From Rhodosorus marinus (Eukaryota > Rhodophyta > Stylonematophyceae > Stylonematales > Stylonemataceae), in the NCBI GenBank assembly GCA_029953675.1, contig JAMWBK010000008.1, positions 963,001 to 1,027,000 on the forward strand: DNA of 64,000 nt, read 5' to 3'. The translations under genes and the position numbers were made by a program. Positions 54,503-64,000 of this stretch are shown in pieces. The notes beneath the pieces are model-generated. The model did not search any database. It saw only the letters and a list, made by a program, of their open reading frames with translations, and was not told the DNA's origin. Position 1 is the first letter of the stretch; each line of letters opens with the position of its first letter.

Positions 54503-55014
54503 AACCGATTCGAAAGATTCCCCCAATCTTTTCTAAAAAAACAAAAACCCACAATCTACTAATGGGACGGTATTCAGCGGAAAAGATCTATTTTTGGGTG
54601 AGAGGACGTCGCTTATTGCCTCTTAGCGTCACCTCCAGCATTTTGTTTCGATGAAGTTAGCCTTTTCAACGGCAAAAATGGGAGTTTGACCCTGCCAACA
54701 GGGATGGGTGAATTGAAGTCCTTTATCCGAAGCATGATCCTTCTTTGCTATAAATTTATTCGATAAAATTAGAAACTGTTTTTCGTTCTTCTGAATGCGA
54801 GACTGGATACTGAAGATTGGATCGGGAGCAGATGGAGATGGAGTGTATATGATATAATGTGAGCGGCTTTCCAGTCGCGGGGCTATCGCGATGATCGCTG
54901 AGGTATAGGTTGGGGAAGGAATCGTGCCCGTACCAAACAGTATTGCTAGTCGACGGCGTGAAGTGGTGGAGGAGAAGGAGGAGTTTGGGAGAGTCTCGCG
55001 CGCGTTTGAGAATC

Positions 55015-56853
55015 ATGTCTTTCCAGGAGCTTCCGTTTGGGCCGATCACCATCGACCCGGTTGTGTCGTCGTATGTACTGCTGCCATTCACTTGGATCCT
55101 GGCCGTCTCCCTGGTGGTAACGTTCTGGCAAGGTGGCTCTATGGGAGCAAACGACGTGTCTAATAGCTTCGGTACTTCTGTCGGTTCCCGGGTGCTGACA
55201 GTGAATATGGCCTGTATTCTTGCAGCCATCTTCATCACCCTTGGGGCTCTGGCCCTTGGCGGTCAAGTGGCAAAGACTGTGGGAAAGGGTATTGTTAACT
55301 ATGATGCTTTCAAACCTATCCCGGGGCTGTACATGCTTGGAATGATGACTTCCTCCATGGCCACTGGACTTTGGGTGTCGATAGCAACAGTATTGTCACT
55401 GCCAGTCAGTACTACTCACTCCATTGTGGGTGCGACCATTGGGTTTGGCCTAGTGCAGCTGGGAGCGAATGGTATTGACTGGTGGCCAGGAGTTGGTAAG
55501 ATTGTCATCTCCTGGATTGCATCACCACTGCTGTCCGGAGTCTTCTCGTCTGTCTTCTACGTGATCGCAAAGTATTGGATTGTGAAGCCGTTTAGGGATA
55601 CCCACAACTACGATCCAGAGTGGAGGCCGATTGCGCTGCGCAGGCAGAAAATCTATGTCTGCGTCGTTTGGTTCTTGGTGACTTTTACGGTGGTTATGTT
55701 CATCTGTACCACTGTGCGCGACGATTGGTATGGTCCCGCGGCCGGAATTGCGATCGGAGCCGCAGTTGGCGTAGCCCTGGTGGGATATTTCTTCCTTATT
55801 GATTTCACGAACCGGAGGCTAGACAACATGGAACTTCGAGGAGGATTTATTGAGGACGAAAAGGAGCAGCTGATTGATGAAATATTGAGAAACGAAGAGG
55901 ACGATGCCTTTGACTTGGTGAAGAACAATGATAGCGGAATGGCCACCACCGATGGAGCGAACATCATTGATGCCGGAGTTAAGAACTTTGACGATGAAGA
56001 TGCGGAGGCCCAGCCGCATGACGCCGGAAAATTCAGCTCGATGCCTGTCGATGAGGTATACCTCTCACGTAATGGCAGCACGATAACTATCGCCAGATTG
56101 AAGGAGGAGCGCAAGCCGAATATGTTGCAGAAGGTCGGAGGTTGGATCACGAAGTACCTTGGAGGGGGGGGAAACAAGAAGGATGTCTCTATGTATGCTC
56201 CTGATGACATCTGGGACCTGCAGCTGGAGAAGCGTTTTGCTGGTGGTCAGGTCATGTCTGCATGCTACGAAGCATTTGCTGCCGGGGCCAACGATATTTC
56301 CAACGCAGCCGGTACTCTGATGGCAGTCTACCAGACGCTCCAGACGGGTAATCTGGTGGACAAACCGGATCCTGTGTATTGGGCTCTGGCATACAGTTGC
56401 GTCGGTATTATCTTCGGTTTGTATTTTTTCGGGACCAGAGTTATGCACACCATTGGAGAGAACCTGACTGTCCTAACTCCCCTGCGAGGTCTTTGTGCGG
56501 AATTGGCCACCGCTTTCACCGTGCTAATTGCGTCGTACATTGGTATCCCGGTGTCCACGACGCATTGTTCGATAGGAGCCGTTTTGGCCGTCGGCTTCTT
56601 CGAGCCGGATGGGTTTAAGAAGGCGAATTATGGCTTGGTTGGAAAGATCATCTTGTCTTGGATCGTCACTCTCCCAATCGCCGGAGGGGTGTCGGCTTTG
56701 ATCTACGTGATTTGCCAAGGCGCGGTGACTGCTGCGCTTGGTTTCTACCCGAACGTCCTGCCGGGTGAGGAACAGTTGCCTTTCGCGATGACTTGCGATC
56801 CAGTTTTCCTCGAGAGTGCCACCTGCTCGTATTCGGAGTCAACCTCTACATAA
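55015..56853 (+). CDS. Inorganic phosphate transporter, PiT/PHO4 family
   Basis: An intronless 612-residue gene from ATG 55015; upstream codons in the same frame are Trp/Arg-rich and unlikely to be translated. PiT proteins take up phosphate with Na+ or H+. Both inverted PHO4 halves are present: the first with GANDVSNSFGTSVGS at residues 44-58 and PVSTTHSIVGATIG, the second with GANDISNAAGTLMAV and PVSTTHCSIGAVLA. Ten to twelve membrane segments flank a long hydrophilic loop (about 270-410) with Glu/Asp-rich and Lys-rich parts, as in eukaryotic PHO89/SLC20. Key Asp/Asn of both GAND motifs and Ser/Thr of both PVSTTH motifs are intact. Plasma-membrane location is likely; a plastid envelope is possible but no transit peptide is seen. 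Confidence 0.95.
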   Translation: MSFQELPFGPITIDPVVSSYVLLPFTWILAVSLVVTFWQGGSMGANDVSNSFGTSVGSRVLTVNMACILAAIFITLGALALGGQVAKTVGKGIVNYDAFKPIPGLYMLGMMTSSMATGLWVSIATVLSLPVSTTHSIVGATIGFGLVQLGANGIDWWPGVGKIVISWIASPLLSGVFSSVFYVIAKYWIVKPFRDTHNYDPEWRPIALRRQKIYVCVVWFLVTFTVVMFICTTVRDDWYGPAAGIAIGAAVGVALVGYFFLIDFTNRRLDNMELRGGFIEDEKEQLIDEILRNEEDDAFDLVKNNDSGMATTDGANIIDAGVKNFDDEDAEAQPHDAGKFSSMPVDEVYLSRNGSTITIARLKEERKPNMLQKVGGWITKYLGGGGNKKDVSMYAPDDIWDLQLEKRFAGGQVMSACYEAFAAGANDISNAAGTLMAVYQTLQTGNLVDKPDPVYWALAYSCVGIIFGLYFFGTRVMHTIGENLTVLTPLRGLCAELATAFTVLIASYIGIPVSTTHCSIGAVLAVGFFEPDGFKKANYGLVGKIILSWIVTLPIAGGVSALIYVICQGAVTAALGFYPNVLPGEEQLPFAMTCDPVFLESATCSYSESTST

Positions 56854-58035
56854 GGATGGGAAACAGTCGTGTAGGACCACCGCCTTCATGAATGACCTGC
56901 CTTTGCTTAGCAAACTGAAGCAGTGAGAAGGGCTTCACAGATGGACTTGTTTTTGTCGGTGGTGTGCGCTTGGTACACCTTGCGCTTGTTGCGATATTTG
57001 CGATATTTGCGATATTTGCTTCTTAGACCAGTACTTGTTGAAGTTGAAGACACTGCGCGGTTGCAGTGTGGTATGCAACTAGTAGCATCCTGTCCCTGAT
57101 TTGGGATGTGCAAGTACATTGCAGGCATGACAACCACGAGTGACTGCTATTGAGGAAATCCGTCCTCGGTTGCGACAAAGGGTACGCTGTGGAGGACGCG
57201 CTCTCTTACTGGTAGTCGCTTCCAGCGCTAGCGGGTGGTCCATGACCCTGTCTTCAAGAGTTAGACAATGTGTGGGCGGATGGATGATACTGGGACAGCG
57301 TGAACTTGGCAGTGGTGCGAAGCTGCAATGCAGACAGGGCCTCAAAGGATCGAAGCTCGTCTCAGGTACACTTCTCGCACTTGAGCCGGTAACGCATCTA
57401 CCGGTAACGTGGATTTACCCTCGTTTATGGTCGTGCTCAGGGATTACCTGAGTCTTCACGCACTCAGGTTCTCCACTTGCAGAAATTCGCTTCCTCGCCA
57501 ATCAAGAGGCTGGCATGAGTCATCAAGCTCCGATCAAAATGGGTTTTTGATTAGGGGTGTTCGTACTAGTTGTCCGTGCCACGCGCATATGAGTAAAGCA
57601 TCAGTTCTCACAGGTTTGCGTATTGTCGTACTGCTTTGAAACGGGTCAATAAAGTTTAAGTAGCAACGCATTCAGACCACCACTGCGCGACGACGAAGGG
57701 CGCGGTACCCTCAGACCATCGAATCTGACCAGATTTGCAAGCGGGGACTGAGCGGTCGCCAGAAGCTTTCAGCTCTGGTACACTCACGCACAACGGCGGC
57801 AAAGCGATCGCGGATTTTGGAAGCCTCTAACCAAGGCATGTCGACGCATAAGATCTTTTGAACCTTATGGGTTATTCACATAGACCAGTGTCGCTTTCAA
57901 CGTATCCTAACGTGGGCGTGCTCTTCGAGTGTTATGTCATATATTGTAAACGAAAATTACTCTCGTTGTGGTGCGGTCACGTTAGTCTGGGGCAGCAACC
58001 GCCTTTCCCTCAGGTTGAGACGCAAAATCAGGTCC
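56854..58035. other. Convergent intergenic region with a short tandem repeat
   Basis: Holds the PHO4 3' UTR, three 9-bp CGATATTTG units (56992-57018) and a 104-codon plus frame from a GTG near 57140 without an ATG or a domain. No gene supported. Confidence 0.5.
56992..57018. repeat. Tandem 9-bp repeat, 3 units
   Basis: Three consecutive copies of CGATATTTG read directly, about 140 bases after the transporter stop codon. Confidence 0.9.
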
Positions 58036-59874
58036 TTAGGTAAGCTTTGCATCCCACGTCCGTAGGTGAGAGTTGAGCAAGTGGATGGTCAGTTTCTTCG
58101 CTCTCGCGTCCTCGCTCGAGAGATCCTTCGCGCTGATGCTGTGCACGATCTGAACCGTTTCCTTTAAAGACGTGAGCTCCTCGCGCGATATTGGAGTTTC
58201 GTTCCCTTCTTCCTCCTCAATATCCACTTCATCTGCGAAGAGAACGCTCAAGTCCGAAAGCCATCGAAGTCTACGTGGCATCTGGGAAGTGTCGTTCTTC
58301 GCTAACACGTTCAGGACCTGATCAACCACAGCGCAAAAGAAAGGTCAACAAGAGCCTCTTCCACAAACCAGCAAGAAGCTCCAACGGCTCTGAAAGTGAG
58401 ATTTCATTTGTCATGGAGCTTACCAGCACAGTATCGTGATAGTTCAGTTTCGACGAAGATTGACCGGGCTCTACATCATCCGCCAGAGTAGCTTCCACCG
58501 TTGTACTAAGGATATCTGCATCCTTGAGCCCACAAGCCAGCTTCAGTGCACCACCATAGTCTCCGGCCACTAACATCTGTTTTACTTGGGCCAGCCGGGA
58601 ACTCGCATCGGCCATGGACGTTTGACCCGCTTCTCGGGAGGCGGAGTTTGCAGCAAGCGCCTCGCTTACTGCGTTTTGGGCTTTCTTCAGATCCGCAAGA
58701 TCGCCGGAGAGCCCTCCAGAGCCTTGGCGTAATGGGATCGTTATTTTCTGCTCAACTTCATTTCCAATCGCCCTGAAAATCGGGAAAGATGAACAAAAGG
58801 AGATCAAACCCTCGGTGAGGCCCACATCTCGGCTGATTGGAGCAAGTCCGTTGCAAGCGCTCTGTCGTACACTGAAAAGCTCGAAAGGAAAGATCTTGTG
58901 GAATCTTCAAAACTTGGAAGGAGAACCTTGATGAAAGCCGCGCCGAAAGCTTCGCGCACCTACTCCAACACGAAATGGATACAAGGCTGTTAGAGGCGAA
59001 TTTGGAAGCTGGCAATCGATTCCTGGTTGGCTTGAATACCTTGGCTGATGTGGCTACTTTCTGGAGCGCTTCTGCAGTTGCACCGGAAACTTCTTCCTTT
59101 GTACTAGCAATCGCTGCTTCAATGGCAGTTTTAAAGGGGCTCTCAGTTGATTCTCGAATCGATTTGTTCAATGTCGCACTAACGTCCTCGGCTACTTTCG
59201 CGATTTCTTCCGCTATCTTCGCTTTGATGACCTCCGGTAGGTATTCATTAATGGTGCTCGACATAGATCGAAGTAAATTCTTCTGCATCTCACTGGGTCC
59301 AGGGCACAAACAATCTCGAGGTAAGCGGAAAACGTGCTGCGTGGTGATAATTCTGCGAGCTCTCTCCGCACAACTAACCTATAGGATTCGTCCAGTCGAG
59401 ACTGCTCCGCTTCCACAAGTGCACACATCTGTGATTCCATTTCAGCTCCAGCTTCAGAAGCCAATGAACTCATGGAGCTAAGCAATTCTTGATACTCCGG
59501 TGGTACATCTTTGAGCTCTTCGAAGAGGCGAATCCATAACAAAGTAGAGTTTTCACAGATGGCAATGATTAATCATTCGAAAACGACATCCGCAAATCGC
59601 TTCCAAGGTAGAGCAATAAAGATCAGGGAGTAGCTCTGCTGGATCGCGAAGATCACACAAGTACGTGCTCACACACAAGGCTACGAGCCAACAACACTCT
59701 CATTCAGAGATGACTACAGACCCACTTACCTACAGGCTTCGGGGGAGGAACGGCGCTGCTGGATCTCGGTGATTCAGTATCAGGCCTTCTCAGTAACGTC
59801 TTGTGTTCCACACTTCCACCACCAGAAGCTGGCGGAATCGGTCCAGATCGTTTCAATATCTTAACATTCTGCAT
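58036..59874 (-). CDS. EDC4/VARICOSE-like decapping scaffold, C-terminal half only
   Basis: Six exons (59874-59730, 59517-59334, 59292-59040, 58959-58871, 58772-58424, 58317-58036) give 433 residues in frame. EDC4 (Ge-1, VARICOSE) holds the Dcp1-Dcp2 mRNA decapping complex together in P-bodies. The order of its C-terminal part is visible: long helices (INEYLPEVIKAKIAEEIAKV, then PFKTAIEAAIASTKEEV), the motif VREAFGAAFIKVLLPSFEDS, a helical linker, then the all-alpha C-terminal domain (LVAGDYGGALKLACGLKDAD, RRLRWLSDLSVLF). Nothing corresponds to the N-terminal WD40 half; the protein starts with a short Pro/Ser-rich lead (MQNVKILKRSGPIPPASGGG). Intron 2 (41 nt) is unusually short and the acceptor of intron 1 is unsure. 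Confidence 0.65.
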
Positions 59875-62578
59875 TCTTCGACTCTGTCTCCTCACCCTTG
59901 CACGTTTTGAAATTCTACAATTCTCTATCGAAGGTGCTATACTTCTCCGCGATTCGCATTAATATGTTCCTATTGAACCACGTTCAACGTTTACACCTTC
60001 ACTCTAAACCCAACAATCCATCCACCACCAAATCGTACAAGCCGAGCTCATCTTCTTCAGCTCGTTGGATCTTAGCAGATTTGATGCATTGACTCGCTAG
60101 TACGGGGGGCTAGTCTCGAAGATATGGGATGGTCACTGAGAAAAGGCTCAGGTTTGGTGTTCATTTCATTCGCTTTCGACTATGGACCATCCAAAGCTGC
60201 TGAAAAGGGGGTTGGCGTGGCCGAGATTGCGGCGTATGGGCGAAAACATGGAAAACGTGAAGATGAGTCCTAATTTAGGACATATTATTCCTTTATACCT
60301 TAATCTATGTGTTTTTGAGAAGTATGTCCTTGATTTAGAACTTTTGTGCTGCGCTTATGAATTGTTTGTATAGCTTTCAGACTGCTGGTGAGGGTAGGTG
60401 CGTCTCTAGATCGGTTCCTGAGCACCCCTCCCCTCAAAGTTGCGAAGCTTGAAATTTTGTGCAGAGGCGTGCAGATGCGAAGCAGCGGTACAGGGAGAGG
60501 CTTCGTCTCTCGCGAATAGGATGCTTAAATTTCAAGGGCGACAGGGTGAGATCGGTGCTCAGGCACGGCGTGAAGCAGCCTCGGCAAGTGCTGGGCTATT
60601 TGTGCAATAGAGTGGCGTAGGAGTGGGCAACATTCTGCACCGCAGGAGTTATGCCCCGCCTGACCAGCTGGAAGTAGCGTTTCAAGGAACTTGACTCTTG
60701 GAGAATTTTTCCTCTAGTGCTCTTTCTCTTTCGCGGAGAAAACTTTTCAGTGCTCAACCATGTTGAAGATCCTATGTTCTGGAACAAATTGGTTAATCTC
60801 GGTTCATGGTGCCCATGTGCTGGTCGAGCTGAAGCCACTACTTCAATGGTAACCGAGTGTACAGCCATACCATTGCCATAGCCCCAGACTCATGGACCCA
60901 TGTCTGGCGCTCAAAGGATCGGGCGCTCTAACCTATGGAGGAGGCACACAACTCGTTCACCAGCTCCGTGAGCTGGAAGAACTGGGAGCAATGTCTTTGA
61001 AACTGTAAAGGGGCACACCAGAACTCCCGAAAATCAGAGCACGCCCAATCTGTGCTCCCCACCTCGAGGAAAGATACCAGGCTGGTGAAGCGTGGGTTGT
61101 CAAAGGCGTCAAATACGCATTCATGGTTGGGACTCCTCCGCGTCATGGATTGCTCCCGTCTGCTTCATGCGAAGCTACTGCGATTCCCAGCCAGTCCTTT
61201 ACATAGTGCCCTCGGCCTGGGTTCCCGTGTGCCAGATCCACGGGGTGAGCAAAACGATCCTGATATTAAAAATAAAATCCAACAAATCAGTATGATTGGG
61301 ACAAAAAAACACACGCTTGGACATTGGGACAGTTGTTTTAATAGACTGTATTTATAACACAAGAAAATAAAACAGAGACAGTCTTAGAGTACTGAATAAG
61401 CAGTCAGGTTGATGATTCAAGATTCTGACAGATTAGATTAGAAATTAAAGGATCACCGCAAAATTTAAGCCGAGTATTCTGCAGATAGTAATATTTTATG
61501 AAATCGTGATGCGGAGCCTTTTTCTATCGCTAAACTATAAATTCCACTGACGGCTACAAATCCCTCTTTATCGCTATATTTTAGGGTAACTCCAACTTCA
61601 ATACAACTATTGGTCCTTAGCTTCGATTTTCCATGCAAAACCCATTCTCCATTGGACAAAATCAAAAAACACAATCAAAACCCGATATGTATTTTGATAA
61701 CAATTTTATCGATAGCATCTATTCGTTTATAACAAGAAAGAATTTTCGATTATATATACCGACATATCCTTTTCTCAACCAGACACCCATCGATCATCTA
61801 CACCTGACAATGTGCTTCAATTTATACCTTCCTTTCCCCCCCTGCTCCAGCGCACCCCACCACTCTGATTTCTAATCTTAAAAGTTACCACAAAACTCAG
61901 ATATTTTTTCTTCGACGCTGCATGCCAAATTCCACCGAAATATTTTACATAATACGAATAAATGATTTTTGCGCTAAGGATTAGGAGGGGTAAAATACTT
62001 CAAAGGAGGGAATGGAGAAAACGTTTAGGTAAAAAGACCGACAAGGCCGTTTAAAATTGAATTGGCATTTTTGAATGGAATCGGAGAGGAGGAGAGGAGG
62101 CGGGGAAAGGAGGGGGGGGTGGGAGGCCGGGTTGAGGGTGGTTGGGGGGGGACCGTGTTACCAGTAACTTGGCTTTTTTTTGTAGAATTGTTGAAAGGGA
62201 TGATGGTGTTTGTATTTTATTTTTTTTGCTTTGCGCATTGAGGATGGGGTCCTGTGAGCGGGGTTTTTGGTAATTGAGAGAGTAGGGAGTGTAGACCTAC
62301 GTCTGTCTGATGGGGGAAGGGAGGAATGTATATAAGAAAGATCTTCGTCAGTTGGAGGAGGGGGGTGGTGGGTTTAGTAGGTGGATGGAATGAATATGGG
62401 TGGAAGGGTTTAGTAAGACGATTAGCCTGTGAGTTTTTTTAGTTTTTTCTTTCTCTCGGTTGCCCTGGGGGATTTTTTGGTGAGGGGAAGTTTTGGACGG
62501 AGTGTTTTTGGTTGGGTTGGATAGTCAAGAGACGGGAGAGCAGTGTTGGGAAGCCTTTTTGAGGGTAGTTGGGTCGTT
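59875..62578. other. Divergent intergenic region
   Basis: Upstream of two diverging genes. A 72-codon minus frame (61146-60928, CVFDAFDNPRFTSLVSFLEV) is moderately protein-like but isolated, and one at 60868-60596 is weaker. 61880-62540 is a G-rich purine-tract region next to the P450 start. Confidence 0.4.
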
Positions 62579-64000
62579 ATGTTTTTATTGACTGATCAGA
62601 CCAATTTTGGTGTGGACGCGGTGTCCGGGATCTTTGAAGATGGCTATTTGGACTTCGTGCTGAAGGGCCTGACGATCCTTGCTGCTTTTGTCGTCTGGTG
62701 TGCTGTGCTGGAACAAGTGCGATATTATAAGCATGGATCGAGTCAGTTTCCTGGACCAGTCACTGTCGTTCCTTTTGTAAACTCGCTGTTGGAAATGGTA
62801 CTGCTGTTCCTCTGACTTTCGGTATTTGCATCGGAGTACTGTTGTCTCGGGTTCTATGTGCTGGTTTCTTTGTCTAACCCTTCAGCACGATCCTCTCCTT
62901 GGTTGTAGGTAAATGATCCAGAGGAATTCTGGAAAAGACAACACGCCTATGACGAGGAAGGAATATCGTGGAACGCTTTGCTGGGACGCCTCTCACTTGT
63001 AGCTACTGATGGCGATCTCGTCCGTAAGGTTCGTCTGTACCATAAGCTTATTATCGAAAGAGCCTCCAGGGAGAGCTGTTCTCTTGTTTCTGAAACGTCA
63101 ATTGCAATAATGTGAACAGATCCTGTCAAGCAACGGCCCGGACTCCTTCTTCATGGAGATTCACCCAAACGCGAAGCAGATTTTCTCGAGCGGCAACATT
63201 GCCTTGCTCTGGGGAGACGTACATAAGGCCTTGAGGAGATCTTTCTTGAACCTCTTTTCAAGAAAGGCAATGAACACGTATCTCCCGATACAGGTGCGTT
63301 TTAGCCGACCTCGGTGTTCGTGTGCCTCAAGTAGGTAGTGACTTAGTTGCTATTTCCTGATCGTTTTACAGGAGGGAACTTCCCGGGAGACAATCAAGGA
63401 GTGGATGGAAACTGTTCAAGGTGATGAAATAGACATCAGGCACCTTATCCGGCCGTTGACCCTGACGGTGTCGCAGAGGCTTCTGGTTGGAAACTACCTT
63501 GAGGACCCGAAAAGGTTTGGTAAGAAGCCATTCGAGAACTCCACACACTTTTGCCAAACAGCACTAGGCGGCTGCCCATCAAGGTTATGGTTATGTTTGG
63601 ACGTCACGAGGCTCGAAGAAGATCCATGCTGATAGTTGCCGTCCCATGGTTTTTGGTTTCCAGGGGATGACTACCAATATATCAACGATGGAATGCTGTG
63701 TTTACCGATTAATTTCCCCGGTACAACGTTGTACAAAGCTTGCCAGGCCAGAGTCCGTCTGGAGGATGAGCTGGAGAAAATTTCTGCCAAGTCGAAAAGC
63801 CTTGTGGCCGCTGGCAAGGAGCCGGACTGCTTGCTCGACTACTGGGCGGAGAAAATCATACAGGAGTGCAAAGAAGCCGAGAAATTGGGAGTCGAAGGAC
63901 CTGAATATGCGGCACCCAGGCGAATGGCTGAGACCATGATCGACTTCCTTTTTGCTTCCCAAGATGCGTCAACGGCCTCCTACACGTGGGCGGTAAAGCT
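62579..64000 (+). CDS. CYP710-like cytochrome P450 (sterol C22-desaturase), partial
   Basis: Five exons so far (62579-62797, 62909-63028, 63120-63293, 63372-63519, 63664-64000 and beyond); the frame is open at the window edge with 332 residues seen. CYP710/ERG5 enzymes put the C22 double bond into sterols at the endoplasmic reticulum. The N-terminal membrane anchor (GLTILAAFVVWCAVLEQV) is followed by the Pro-rich hinge FPGPVTVVPF and typical family blocks: NDPEEFWKRQ, SNGPDSFFMEIHPNAKQIFS, WGDVHKALRRSFLNLFSRKA (helix C region) and INFPGTTLYKACQARVRLED. The last residues (FASQDASTASYTW) are the I-helix oxygen-binding motif, A-x-x-D-A-S-T. The haem Cys lies beyond the edge. All five intron phases agree. 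Confidence 0.85.

Larger units (their letters stand above)
51480..55014. other. Repeat-rich intergenic region
   Basis: Between a possible remnant and the phosphate transporter. It holds a long hairpin (52139-52364), a tandem duplication (53046-53151) and a foldback cluster (54211-54502). A 60-residue minus frame at about 52796-52614 (MLLVQHIIKRAFSCSSAPFQ) resembles a mitochondrial presequence but has no body. Confidence 0.5.

Noticed and set aside
1-64000. CRISPR arrays, rRNA genes, tRNA genes and bacterial operon structure
   Set aside because: No regularly spaced repeats with unique spacers, no rRNA-like blocks and no cloverleaf I could trust by eye. Genes are intron-bearing and monocistronic, so the DNA is eukaryotic nuclear.

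Overview
The window is nuclear DNA of a eukaryote. It has loosely packed, monocistronic genes on both strands, short GT-AG introns (mostly 60-260 nt) and AT-rich or homopolymer-rich intergenic DNA. Two predicted plastid proteins (uroporphyrinogen decarboxylase and a TPR-like membrane protein) begin with MAFV, the transit-peptide start typical of red algae and glaucophytes. A plant-type double B-box protein and a CYP710-like sterol C22-desaturase also occur. The best guess is a mesophilic, probably unicellular red alga; this is inference from sequence style, not a database match.

Layout, left to right: LON-domain protein (-); a broken coding block; TRM82/WDR4 tRNA m7G methyltransferase subunit (+); Slingshot-type phosphatase (-, 6 exons); a stretch of decayed or unresolved coding sequence (7.9-9.5 kb); TAF10 (+, 5 exons); an NCOA5-like RRM plus anticodon-binding-like protein (+, 5 exons); plastid TPR-like protein (-); double B-box protein with a long Gly/Ser/Glu repeat tail (-); an AT-rich desert with coding relics (20.4-23.7 kb); a basic unknown protein (+); UROD (-, 3 exons); an acidic unknown protein (+); a weak ORF pair around a perfect 60-bp palindrome; a CBM48 protein (+); a PUB-domain protein (-); a VTC1-like DUF202 membrane protein (+); DRE2/anamorsin (+); a C2HC zinc-finger protein (-); an unresolved multi-frame coding area (45.4-46.4 kb); a tiny membrane protein (-); the 3' part of an unknown gene (+); a class I histone deacetylase (-, 7 exons with a 17-nt microexon); a repeat-rich 5-kb desert with a long hairpin and a foldback cluster; a PiT/PHO4 phosphate transporter (+); an EDC4-like decapping scaffold lacking the WD40 half (-, 6 exons); and the first 332 residues of a CYP710-like P450 running off the right edge (+).

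The genes do not form one pathway. They are ordinary housekeeping functions: transcription and chromatin (TAF10, HDAC, a possible SAGA zinc finger, the NCOA5-like protein), RNA (TRM82, EDC4-like), Fe-S and haem (DRE2, UROD), phosphate and polyphosphate (PHO4, VTC1-like), sterols (CYP710) and signalling (Slingshot-like). Exon boundaries were placed by eye from splice motifs, reading-frame continuity and family knowledge; no transcript data were used. I did not find a clearly new multi-gene system. The least explained items are the foldback and hairpin DNA elements and the relic coding stretches.
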